Source: JADFSZ01 sp022560555 [NCBI: PVC group bacterium]
GTDB lineage: Bacteria; GCA-001730085; JADFSZ01
Length of the DNA stretch: 5,738 nucleotides
Reading direction: 5' to 3'
Assembly: GCA_022560555.1 (NCBI GenBank)
Contig: JADFSZ010000117.1
Span: 1-5,738 of the forward strand
Below, in pieces: positions 1 to 5,723 of the stretch. Each line of letters starts with the position of its first letter. Positions within the stretch are counted from its first letter, which is position 1. A program made the position numbers and the translations under genes. The notes under the pieces were generated by a model. That model did not search any database. It was not told the DNA's origin and was given only the letters and a program-made list of their open reading frames with translations.

Positions 1-83
1 TGATGTGTACACTCGTTAGTATTATAATGGGCCTTGTTCCCATGCTTCTCGGAATCAAACGTTTAGAAAAACTTGAATATTGA
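1..83 (+). CDS. C-terminal end of a membrane protein (5' truncated by window)
   Basis: The frame through positions 3-80 is open from the window edge and ends at TGA 81-83. It reads as a hydrophobic segment (TLVSIIMGLVPMLLGI) followed by a charged tail (KRLEKLEY). That pattern fits the last transmembrane helix and cytoplasmic tail of a polytopic membrane protein such as a transporter, but the 26 visible residues do not identify a family. Its stop lies only 7 nt before the ATG of the acyl ligase, so the two are probably co-transcribed and perhaps translationally coupled. The pairing recalls LplT (a lysophospholipid transporter) with Aas (acyltransferase/acyl-ACP synthetase), but that link is only a guess. 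The open frame could also be chance, given how short it is. Confidence 0.55.
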   Translation, partial: MCTLVSIIMGLVPMLLGIKRLEKLEY

Positions 84-90
84 GCCGTCC

Positions 91-1623
91 ATGAAATCTC
101 TCATAGAAATTCTTGAAAACACAGCCCGTAAAAAACCTCTTAAGGAAATGATTGTTAGCCCCGAGGAAAGGCTTATGTATTTTCAGGTTATAAACCGGGT
201 TCGGCGACTGGCCGGTATTTTGGCACATGATTTCCATGTAGAAGACGGAGATCGGGTTCTTATTCAGTTAAAGAATTCATCTCAATTTATCGTGAGTTAT
301 TTTGCCGTTTTGGAGGTAGGCGCCGTTCCTGTTCCTCTTGGAATATTTCTTTCAAAAAATGAAGTATCCTACATTATGAAGGACTCAGAACCGGTGCTCG
401 CGTTGTCAGTCGAAGAGTTTTTAGATAAGCTTGAGGGAGCCAAAATTGAAAGCGGGCAAGAACAAGTTCGACTCCTTTCGATGGATGAAGCCGGCCAATA
501 CGATAATGTTAAGAAATATTTAAAACATGTCCGGCCTTATTATCGTAAAAATAAGGATGATTTCGAAAAGATTGCCGTGATTATATATACCTCCGGGACA
601 ACAGGATACCCAAAGGGCGTGATGCTGACTCATGGGAACTTACTTGCCAATTTAAAGGCATCTGTTGAGAGAATTCCTTTTCAAGCCAGTGATCATGTGT
701 TGGGGTTTTTACCGTTTTACCATTCTTTTGCGTTTACGGTTTGTGTTCTTATACCTATTTACGTCGGAGCTACAATTTATATCAGACCTTCCGTAATTCC
801 CCTTCAGAAATTTATGTGGTGGGCTGTTAATAACGGCATTACGATGTTCCCGGGAGTTCCGAAAGTGTTTTATCTTTTAGCGAGAAGCAAGATCCCTCTC
901 TGGTTTCGATTATTTAACCGGATTCGAATGTGTATATCGGGCGCCGCTCCGTTAGATGAAAATACATTGCAGAATTTTGAGAAAACACTTCGCATCCCTC
1001 TCTTGGAGGGATACGGGTTATCCGAAGCTTCCCCGGTTGTATCCGCGAATCCTCTCATGGGTGTCCGAAAAGCACTCTCCGTTGGGCCTTCTCTCGAGGG
1101 AGTAGACGTTAAAATTATTGACAAAGACGAACGTGAATTGTCCGTGGGAAGCGTCGGCGAACTCATAGTCAAAGGGCCTAACGTAATGAAAGGGTACTAT
1201 AAAAAAGAGGAGGAAACAAAAGAAGCCATTAAAAATGGATGGCTTTTTACCGGGGATATAGCCCGTATTGATGAAGAAGGCTATATTTTTATTGTGGATA
1301 GAAAAAAAGATCTCATTATCGTAAATGGTTTGAATGTATATCCCCGTGAAGTTGAAGTTGTTCTCGAAAGTTATCCGAAAGTTAAAGAAGCGGCTGTTAT
1401 TAAAGGAATGACAACGACTTTTTCCGAATACCCGATTGCCGTTCTTGTTATTCAGGAGGGGGCAGAAACATCCGTGGATGAGCTGAATTGTTTTTGCCAA
1501 GAGCGCCTTTCTCCCTATAAAGTTCCGCGCCGATATTATTTTTGCGACAGCTTTCCTAAAACACCGACCGGAAAGACTCTCAAGCGGGAAATCAAAATCG
1601 AGGAAATGGAAGCGGCAAAGTAA
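91..1623 (+). CDS. AMP-forming acyl-CoA (or acyl-ACP) synthetase, FadD/Aas-like
   Basis: A 510-aa member of the ANL adenylating superfamily, which activates a carboxylic acid with ATP to an acyl-AMP and passes it to a thiol (CoA or ACP). Counting from ATG 91, the hallmarks are present in order: the P-loop-like A3 motif YTSGTTGYPKGV (about 166-177), the A5 motif YGLSEASP (308-315), TGDIARID with the ribose-binding Asp (387-394), the hinge DRKKDLI followed by GLNVYPREVE, and the C-terminal catalytic Lys in PTGKTLKRE (about K495). Length and motifs are complete, so it should be active. The resemblance is closest to long-chain fatty acid ligases, but the substrate and the thiol acceptor cannot be read from the sequence. 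No membrane anchor is evident. An in-frame TTG at 73 would add six residues and overlap the upstream gene; ATG 91, 7 nt after that gene's stop, is preferred although neither start has a good Shine-Dalgarno. There is no intrinsic terminator downstream. Confidence 0.9.
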   Translation: MKSLIEILENTARKKPLKEMIVSPEERLMYFQVINRVRRLAGILAHDFHVEDGDRVLIQLKNSSQFIVSYFAVLEVGAVPVPLGIFLSKNEVSYIMKDSEPVLALSVEEFLDKLEGAKIESGQEQVRLLSMDEAGQYDNVKKYLKHVRPYYRKNKDDFEKIAVIIYTSGTTGYPKGVMLTHGNLLANLKASVERIPFQASDHVLGFLPFYHSFAFTVCVLIPIYVGATIYIRPSVIPLQKFMWWAVNNGITMFPGVPKVFYLLARSKIPLWFRLFNRIRMCISGAAPLDENTLQNFEKTLRIPLLEGYGLSEASPVVSANPLMGVRKALSVGPSLEGVDVKIIDKDERELSVGSVGELIVKGPNVMKGYYKKEEETKEAIKNGWLFTGDIARIDEEGYIFIVDRKKDLIIVNGLNVYPREVEVVLESYPKVKEAAVIKGMTTTFSEYPIAVLVIQEGAETSVDELNCFCQERLSPYKVPRRYYFCDSFPKTPTGKTLKREIKIEEMEAAK

Positions 1624-1626
1624 TTT

Positions 1627-1668
1627 TTTTATCTATATTAGTGAAATATTTCACTAATATAGATAAAA
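1627..1668. repeat. 42-bp perfect palindrome enclosing a Rex operator
   Basis: The two 21-bp arms (1627-1647 and 1648-1668) are exact reverse complements with no spacer; the centre of symmetry is between 1647 and 1648. The 18 bp at the middle are a Rex-type operator, while the outer arms (ATCTATAT / ATATAGAT and flanking T4/A4) extend the symmetry beyond what one Rex dimer needs. In RNA it could form a long hairpin, but A residues rather than a U-tract follow on the + strand, and no U-tract follows on the - strand either, so it is not a typical intrinsic terminator. Confidence 0.9.
1639..1656. promoter_or_regulatory. Distal Rex operator
   Basis: TAGTGAAATATTTCACTA matches the known Rex-family consensus TTGTGAAnnnnTTCACAA at 12 of 14 defined positions and is perfectly symmetric. 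Rex binds such sites when NADH is low and leaves when NADH rises. The site lies just after the acyl ligase gene and about 108 bp upstream of the likely rex promoter, so it could act at a distance, control a promoter not recognised here, or strengthen binding at the proximal site. Confidence 0.8.
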
Positions 1669-1746
1669 TCATGATATATGTAATAGACTATAAATTTTAA
1701 ACTTACGTAAATATATTTCATGAATTTTGAACTGTAAAATATATTA

Positions 1747-1776
1747 TTGACAGATATCCTCAATTATGTTAATAAT
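1747..1776 (+). promoter_or_regulatory. Sigma70-type promoter for rex-serC-serA
   Basis: A perfect -35 hexamer TTGACA (1747-1752) is followed after 18 bp by AATAAT (1771-1776), which agrees with TATAAT at 5 of 6 positions. The predicted start point is near 1783, inside the proximal Rex operator and about 28 nt before the rex ATG. The surrounding AT richness leaves other -10 registers possible (for example TAATAT at 1773-1778), but the -35 is clear. Confidence 0.7.
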
Positions 1777-1794
1777 ATGTGAAATGATTCACCA
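1777..1794. promoter_or_regulatory. Proximal Rex operator over the rex transcription start
   Basis: ATGTGAAATGATTCACCA agrees with TTGTGAAnnnnTTCACAA at 12 of 14 defined positions. It directly abuts the predicted -10 and would cover the transcription start, the expected place for repression. This supports autoregulation of rex and control of serC and serA by the same signal. Its centre is 138 bp from that of the distal operator. Confidence 0.8.
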
Positions 1795-1810
1795 ATAACA
1801 AAGGTTTATA

Positions 1811-2419
1811 ATGCTCCCGATTTGCACCTTAGAGAGGCTTTGTAAGATTTTTCAGGTTCTTGAGAGATATGAATTGGACCATATCCAGGCGGTGTCATCG
1901 AGGGACTTGGAAAAATGTATCCACGCCACATCTGTGACGATTCGTAAAGATATCAGCGCGATTGGGCGCGTGGGTGTCACAAAGAGAGGGTATGATGTCA
2001 TTGAGCTCAAAAAACATATCGGTGAACATCTTAAGCTCTTTCGTAAACGAAGAGCGTGTCTTGTCGGGCTGGGAAGAATCGGAGGCGCGCTTCTTGAGTA
2101 TCAAACCTTGCAAGATGATGGATTTGAAATCATAGCCGGATTTGATAACAATGTGAACAAAGTTGAACGTATGCGCACAGATATCCGGGTTTATCCCGTT
2201 CATGAATTGTTAGATATTGTAAAGAGCCATAGAATTGAACTAGGTATTATTGCCGTTCCGGGCGAAGCCGCGCAAAAAGTAGCCGATCAATTAAACAAAG
2301 CGGGTATTAAAGGGATTTTGAATTTTTCACCCGTTGGTATAGCGCTGCCGGATAGGGTCATAGTCGAAAATATTGATTTTACGACAGCTTTAAGAATTTT
2401 GGCCGCCAAAATGGGTTAG
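1811..2419 (+). CDS. rex: Redox-sensing transcriptional repressor Rex
   Basis: A 202-aa cytoplasmic DNA-binding repressor that senses the NADH/NAD+ ratio; length is close to the family's usual 205-215. Residues 1-80 form the winged-helix domain, with the recognition region SVTIRKDISAIG (41-52) and a wing ending KRGYDV. The Rossmann domain follows, with the dinucleotide motif GLGRIGGAL (86-94) and IIAGFDNN after the second strand. The C-terminal stretch GIKGILNFSPVGIALP then ENIDFTTALRIL (187-198) matches the conserved Rex core and the helix that swaps between subunits. The wing is slightly shorter than the usual GKRGVGYDV form. The start is ATG 1811, preceded by AAAGG at 1800-1804 with a 6-nt spacer. 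Two Rex-type operators lie upstream, pointing to self-repression. serC begins 27 nt after its stop. Confidence 0.93.
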   Translation: MLPICTLERLCKIFQVLERYELDHIQAVSSRDLEKCIHATSVTIRKDISAIGRVGVTKRGYDVIELKKHIGEHLKLFRKRRACLVGLGRIGGALLEYQTLQDDGFEIIAGFDNNVNKVERMRTDIRVYPVHELLDIVKSHRIELGIIAVPGEAAQKVADQLNKAGIKGILNFSPVGIALPDRVIVENIDFTTALRILAAKMG

Positions 2420-2432
2420 ATGAGAACATCAG

Positions 2433-2438
2433 AAAGGA
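2433..2438 (+). promoter_or_regulatory. Shine-Dalgarno deciding the serC start
   Basis: AAAGGA lies 8 nt before ATG 2447. The earlier in-frame ATG at 2420, directly after the rex stop, would add nine residues (MRTSERNKA) that precede the conserved SerC N terminus, and it has no comparable site before it. This favours 2447. Confidence 0.65.
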
Positions 2439-2446
2439 ATAAGGCG

Positions 2447-3529
2447 ATGAGAAAAGTTTTTAATTTTAGCGCGGGGCCGGCCGTTTTACCCCAAGAGGTT
2501 CTCCGGGAAGCAGCGGATGAAATGCTGGATTATCAAGGCTGTGGGATGTCTGTGATGGAGCTTTCTCATCGCGGCAAAGAGTTTGGTGAAATACTCGAAA
2601 ACGCTGAAAAACTTTTACGGGATCTTCTCAAGATTCCTAAGAATTATCACGTTTTGTTTCTTCAAGGCGGCGCCACCCTGCAGTTTGCTATGGTGCCTAT
2701 GAACCTTTTTGGAAAAACAGGACGCGCTCACTATTTTCATACGGGACTTTGGTCTAAAAAGGCCATTTTTGAAGCTAAGAAATTCGGAGAAGTTTTGATT
2801 TCTGCAAGCTCTGAAGATAAAAATTTCACATATTTGCCAACGGTTAAAGCGCAAGATCTTCAGCCGGACGGAGATTATATTTTTATGGTGACGAATAACA
2901 CGATTTACGGAACATGTTTTAAAAATATTCCGGATACAGGAAATATCCCTCTGGTGGGGGATATGTCTTCCAATATTCTTTCGGAGCCCATAGATGTGCA
3001 AAAATTCGGGATCATATTTGCCGGAGCTCAGAAAAACATCGGCCCGGCGGGTTTGACCATTGTGATCATTCGTGAAGACCTGGTTGAGAGGACTGAAAAG
3101 AAAATACCGACTTATCTCGATTATAAAACTCATGTTAAAAATAAGTCGCTTTATAATACACCTCCCTGTTACACCGTTTACCTGGCGAAACTTGTGTTTG
3201 AGTGGATCAAGGAGCAAGGGGGATTAGACGCTATGGGCAGGCGTAATCATGATAAAGCCGGTCTTTTATACGATTATCTTGATGCGTCAACATTGTTTAA
3301 ATCTCCCGTTGTAAAACACGACCGTTCGATCATGAATGTGACTTTTGTGACGGGGCAGCCCCAACTCGATGACATTTTTATCCGGGAGGCCGAAGGAGCC
3401 GGACTAAAGAACCTCAAAGGACATCGTGCCGTCGGAGGCATGCGGGCCAGCATTTATAATGCCATGCCGAAGGAAGGCGTGGAAACGCTTATTCGGTTTA
3501 TGGAAACATTTGAAAAAACACACACGTAA
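2447..3529 (+). CDS. serC: Phosphoserine aminotransferase
   Basis: A PLP-dependent class V aminotransferase that converts 3-phosphohydroxypyruvate plus glutamate to O-phosphoserine and 2-oxoglutarate, the second step of serine synthesis; some SerC enzymes also serve pyridoxine synthesis. From ATG 2447 it is 360 aa, the normal family length. Signatures include the start VFNFSAGPAVLP, SHRGKEF (about 40-46), GGATLQF contacting PLP phosphate (74-80), the cofactor Lys in GAQKNIGPAG (about K196), NTPP (237-240) and VGGMRASIYNAMP near the C terminus (329-341), whose residues bind the substrate. All key residues are present, so it should be functional. It sits 27 nt after rex with no promoter visible between them, and its stop codon overlaps the serA ribosome binding site. 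Confidence 0.95.
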   Translation: MRKVFNFSAGPAVLPQEVLREAADEMLDYQGCGMSVMELSHRGKEFGEILENAEKLLRDLLKIPKNYHVLFLQGGATLQFAMVPMNLFGKTGRAHYFHTGLWSKKAIFEAKKFGEVLISASSEDKNFTYLPTVKAQDLQPDGDYIFMVTNNTIYGTCFKNIPDTGNIPLVGDMSSNILSEPIDVQKFGIIFAGAQKNIGPAGLTIVIIREDLVERTEKKIPTYLDYKTHVKNKSLYNTPPCYTVYLAKLVFEWIKEQGGLDAMGRRNHDKAGLLYDYLDASTLFKSPVVKHDRSIMNVTFVTGQPQLDDIFIREAEGAGLKNLKGHRAVGGMRASIYNAMPKEGVETLIRFMETFEKTHT

Positions 3530-3533
3530 GGAG
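3528..3533 (+). promoter_or_regulatory. serA Shine-Dalgarno overlapping the serC stop
   Basis: AAGGAG begins inside the serC stop codon (TAA 3527-3529) and lies 6 nt before ATG 3540. It fixes the serA start and indicates coupled translation of serC and serA. A longer in-frame opening from GTG 3426 would overlap serC by about 100 nt and translates into serC sequence in another frame, so it is not the real start. Confidence 0.8.
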
Positions 3534-3539
3534 CAACTG

Positions 3540-4769
3540 ATGACAACAAAACATCCAAGCGCGAAAGTATCTTACGATCCCGGCACTGACAAGCCGTCTT
3601 ATAAAATTAAGACGCTGAATAAAATATCATCCGACGGATTAAGCCTTTTTGAACTTGACCGCTATGAAATCGGCAGTGAAATCCAAAATCCCGACGCCAT
3701 TGTTTTAAGAAGCTGTAAAATGCTCGATATGGATCTACCCGATACTCTTTTGGCTGTCGGAAGAGCCGGCATCGGTGTGAATAATATTCCGATTGAAAAA
3801 TGCACCGAAAGAGGAGTGGTTGTGATGAATACGCCGGGGGCCAACGCGAACGCGGTTAAGGAATTGGCTATACTTGGGCTTTTATTGTCCAGTCGGAAAA
3901 TTCTTGAAGGACTTGTATTTTCACAATCCCTCAAAGGAAAGGGGACCGAGATCCCGAATATTATTGAGGAACAAAAGAAAAACTACGGCGGCCAAGAAAT
4001 CGCGGGTAAACAGCTAGGGGTGATTGGCTTGGGAAAAATCGGTGTCATGCTGGCCAATAGTGCTTTGGATCTTGGAATGAATGTTGTCGGTTATGACCCT
4101 TTTATATCTGTCGAAGCGGCGTGGGGGTTGTCACGGGACGTGGAAAGAGAGGAAGGCCTCGACAGGCTTGTTGCCAAGTCGGATTATATCTCGATTCATA
4201 CACCCCTGACGGATGAAACACGGGGACTCATCGATATGGAGAAATTCCAAAGAATGAAAAAAGGGGTTCGATTACTTAATTTTTCACGCGGAGGCATCGT
4301 GAATAATGATGATCTTAAAAAAGCCATTGAAACAGGTGTTGTGGCCGGATATGTTACGGATTTCCCCGATGATGACCTTATTAACTCTAAAAATGTGATA
4401 TGTATTCCGCATTTGGGAGCCTCTACACGTGAAGCCGAAAGCAACTGCGCTCAAATGATGGCTCGACAAATGAAAGATTTCCTTGAGAACGGAAATATTA
4501 TCAATTCCGTTAATTTTCCGACATGCTCGCTAGAGCGAACGAGCAGCTATCGCCTTTTGATCGCAAACAGAAATATTCCGAATATGGTTGGGCAAATCTC
4601 AACAATACTCGCGAGAGAAGATATTAATATCGTCGAGATGCTTAACAAAAGCCGAGATGAGATCGCGTACAATATTATCGATATTTCCAGCCACGCGTCC
4701 AAGGCGATCATTCAAGCCATGGCCAAGACCAAGGGTGTGGTCACCGTCAGGCTATTGTCGCATGAATAA
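3540..4769 (+). CDS. serA: D-3-phosphoglycerate dehydrogenase, short ACT-domain type
   Basis: Catalyses the committed step of serine synthesis, NAD+-dependent oxidation of 3-phosphoglycerate to 3-phosphohydroxypyruvate. The protein has 409 aa. The D-isomer 2-hydroxyacid dehydrogenase core holds GRAGIGVNNIP (74-84), NTPGANANAVKEL (97-109), the Rossmann motif GLGKIG (163-168), the catalytic Arg in NFSRGG (R250) and the catalytic His in PHLGAST (H291). The position of the usual catalytic Glu appears to be Asp (D278, in VTDFPDDD). A C-terminal ACT domain spans about 337-409 (LLIANRNIPNMVGQ), normally the site of serine feedback. The layout recalls the roughly 390-aa SerA paired with serC in Clostridia and Bacteroidetes. 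About 20 hydrophilic residues precede the usual start at YKIKTLNKIS, with no internal start codon in between. An alternative 2-hydroxyacid substrate is possible, but the serC neighbour argues for serine synthesis. Confidence 0.93.
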   Translation: MTTKHPSAKVSYDPGTDKPSYKIKTLNKISSDGLSLFELDRYEIGSEIQNPDAIVLRSCKMLDMDLPDTLLAVGRAGIGVNNIPIEKCTERGVVVMNTPGANANAVKELAILGLLLSSRKILEGLVFSQSLKGKGTEIPNIIEEQKKNYGGQEIAGKQLGVIGLGKIGVMLANSALDLGMNVVGYDPFISVEAAWGLSRDVEREEGLDRLVAKSDYISIHTPLTDETRGLIDMEKFQRMKKGVRLLNFSRGGIVNNDDLKKAIETGVVAGYVTDFPDDDLINSKNVICIPHLGASTREAESNCAQMMARQMKDFLENGNIINSVNFPTCSLERTSSYRLLIANRNIPNMVGQISTILAREDINIVEMLNKSRDEIAYNIIDISSHASKAIIQAMAKTKGVVTVRLLSHE

Positions 4770-4800
4770 TTAAAATCCTGAGACTTTCACTATCTCACAA

Positions 4801-4838
4801 AACCTCGAACGGGGAAATTTCCCGTCCGAGGTTTTTTT
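4801..4838 (+). terminator. Intrinsic terminator of the rex-serC-serA operon
   Basis: The arms 4801-4813 and 4821-4833 pair over 13 positions with one A/C mismatch (4808/4826) around a 7-nt loop (GAAATTT), and the stem runs into seven T residues (4832-4838). It starts 31 nt after the serA stop. The strong GC stem plus U-tract marks the 3' end of the operon and separates it from mraZ. Confidence 0.93.
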
Positions 4839-4929
4839 ACGCAAGATTTAATTTAATAAGTTATTATATATAATCTAAGTAATATCAATATATTATAGAT
4901 TTACTGGGTCGTAATTCATATAAAACATC

Positions 4930-4959
4930 TTGACACAGGCCTTTAGGTCATGGTAAATT
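4930..4959 (+). promoter_or_regulatory. Promoter of mraZ (extended -10)
   Basis: TTGACA (4930-4935) matches the -35 consensus perfectly. After 18 bp comes TAAATT (4954-4959), 4 of 6 to TATAAT, preceded by TGG at 4951-4953, which fits the TGn extended -10 element. The start point would be near 4966, about 39 nt before the mraZ ATG. The MraZ boxes begin at the -10 and run downstream, so bound MraZ would block the promoter. Confidence 0.72.
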
Positions 4960-4985
4960 ATGGGTAGATGTGGGTAAAAGTGGGA
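4951..4985 (+). promoter_or_regulatory. MraZ-binding box array (TGGGN repeats, 10-bp period)
   Basis: TGGGT at 4961, TGGGT at 4971 and TGGGA at 4981 recur with an exact 10-bp period; a weaker copy, TGGTA, stands one period earlier at 4951. TGGGN repeats separated by 5 nt upstream of mraZ are the known operator of E. coli MraZ. The array overlaps the -10 and initial transcribed region and ends 19 nt before the mraZ start codon, fitting autorepression. Confidence 0.85.
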
Positions 4986-5004
4986 TAAGTAAGGAGAATT
5001 CCCA

Positions 5005-5448
5005 ATGTTCATGGGTCATCATATCCATAAAATAGACGCGCGAGATCGCCTGAGCATACCCGTCCGAATGCGCGAAGAACTGTATCGCGGCGGCCGGGAG
5101 CATCCGATCATTACTGTGGGATTTGAAAAATGCCTGTTTTTGTATCCCATGGAGCGCTGGAAAAATTTTTCCGAAGAAGCCGAAAGCCTAAAAACATCCC
5201 GTGAAGATTCCCGGAAAATCGAGCGATTTTTATTTGCCAACGCCAGTGAGTGCCCTTTTGACAGCCAGGGCCGCATTCTTGTGGCGAAACATCTCTTGGA
5301 TTATGCCCAACTGAATAAAGACGTTGTGATTATCGGTGTGAGGAATCGTATTGAGCTATGGGACAAATCGGAATGGGAAACGCAATCCATGCTCATACGT
5401 AAAACCGTTTTAGACGTCTCAGAAAATATTGACGGATTTTCCATTTAA
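5005..5448 (+). CDS. mraZ: Transcriptional regulator MraZ
   Basis: A 147-aa protein of the MraZ family, a ring-forming DNA-binding regulator at the head of the dcw (division and cell wall) cluster. It has the two AbrB-like half-domains expected: the first at about 1-50 (MFMGHHIHKIDARDRLSIP) and the second at about 77-122. Each carries the DxxxR signature, DARDR at 11-15 and DSQGR at 86-90. Length is typical (about 140-150). ATG 5005 is preferred because family members begin M-F-x-G; AAGGAG (4991-4996) precedes it by 8 nt, and a second ATG at 5011 is less likely. An array of TGGGN boxes upstream points to self-repression. The stop codon lies within a tandem 16-bp repeat. In most bacteria rsmH follows; here an unrecognised small ORF comes first. 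Confidence 0.94.
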   Translation: MFMGHHIHKIDARDRLSIPVRMREELYRGGREHPIITVGFEKCLFLYPMERWKNFSEEAESLKTSREDSRKIERFLFANASECPFDSQGRILVAKHLLDYAQLNKDVVIIGVRNRIELWDKSEWETQSMLIRKTVLDVSENIDGFSI

Positions 5449-5479
5449 CGGATTTTCCATTTAACTGGTTTTCGATATA
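5432..5479. repeat. 16-bp tandem repeat across the mraZ stop codon
   Basis: The unit ACGGATTTTCCATTTA occurs twice, identically, at 5432-5447 and 5448-5463. A third, diverged copy (ACTGGTTTTCGATATA, 12 of 16 matches) follows at 5464-5479. The unit length is not a multiple of three. The first copy encodes the last mraZ residues and runs into the TAA stop (5446-5448), so the added copies lie outside the coding region. The repeat probably arose by slippage and lengthens the gap to the next gene. Confidence 0.9.
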
Positions 5480-5500
5480 AACGGAAGGAGGTGCTTGTCC

Positions 5501-5668
5501 ATGAAATTAAGTGACGAATCAGAAAAAATTATTATGGATTTAGGAAAACAACTTACGAACAGGGAGTTAAAAGTGATGCTCCAGGAAGTTTTGACTCAGC
5601 TTGAGACGGGCAAAACACCGGCTGATAAAAACGTGAGGCTATACGACTCTAAAATTTCACTAAGATAA
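5501..5668 (+). CDS. Small protein of unknown function, 55 aa
   Basis: I do not recognise this protein. The ORF begins at ATG 5501, preceded by a near-ideal Shine-Dalgarno AAGGAGGTG (5485-5493) with a 7-nt spacer, and ends at TAA 5666-5668. The product is soluble-looking, rich in Lys and Glu/Asp (about ten basic and nine acidic residues), with no Cys, signal peptide or membrane segment. Residues about 5-35 (DESEKIIMDLGKQ, then NRELKVMLQEVLTQLE) suggest one or two amphipathic helices; the rest is polar. It lies 52 nt after mraZ on the same strand, where rsmH would usually start, and no promoter is evident between them, so it probably shares the mraZ transcript. The strong ribosome site argues that it is translated. 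It could be a lineage-specific dcw small protein, or a decayed gene. Confidence 0.7.
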   Translation: MKLSDESEKIIMDLGKQLTNRELKVMLQEVLTQLETGKTPADKNVRLYDSKISLR

Positions 5669-5723
5669 AAAAGAAAATCGTGAGCCGTTCCTATCAAACG
5701 GAGCGTGGGGGCATTTCACTTTC

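Noticed and set aside
1018-1500. Long antisense open frame inside the acyl ligase gene
   Set aside because: It is a shadow of the motif-rich + strand gene, has no recognisable domain and no ribosome site of note.
1624-1668. T-run plus palindrome as an intrinsic terminator for the acyl ligase gene
   Set aside because: The seven T residues precede the hairpin on the + strand rather than follow it, and the stem is AT-rich; the central Rex consensus explains it better.
2420-2446. Nine-residue N-terminal extension of SerC from ATG 2420
   Set aside because: The conserved SerC start (MRKVFNFSAGPA) begins at 2447 with a proper Shine-Dalgarno 8 nt upstream.
2615-3217. 200-codon antisense frame within serC
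   Set aside because: It mirrors a fully conserved SerC coding region and its translation resembles no known protein.
3426-3539. Longer serA start (GTG 3426) adding 38 residues
   Set aside because: It overlaps serC coding sequence in another frame, lacks SerA similarity, and a good AAGGAG sits just before ATG 3540.
4872-4901. Imperfect inverted repeat (AATCTA ... TAGATT) in the gap before mraZ
   Set aside because: Only the outer six and inner four pairs match cleanly; such dyads are expected by chance in this very AT-rich stretch.
5654-5670. ATTTCACTAAGATAAAA, resembling the right arm of the 42-bp palindrome with a 4-nt gap
   Set aside because: Only a half-site: no GTGAA partner lies at the right distance, and it is inside the end of the small ORF. 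Probably chance in AT-rich sequence.
5685-5701. Small hairpin CCGTT/AACGG after the 55-aa ORF
   Set aside because: A 5-bp stem with no U-tract is too weak to call a terminator.
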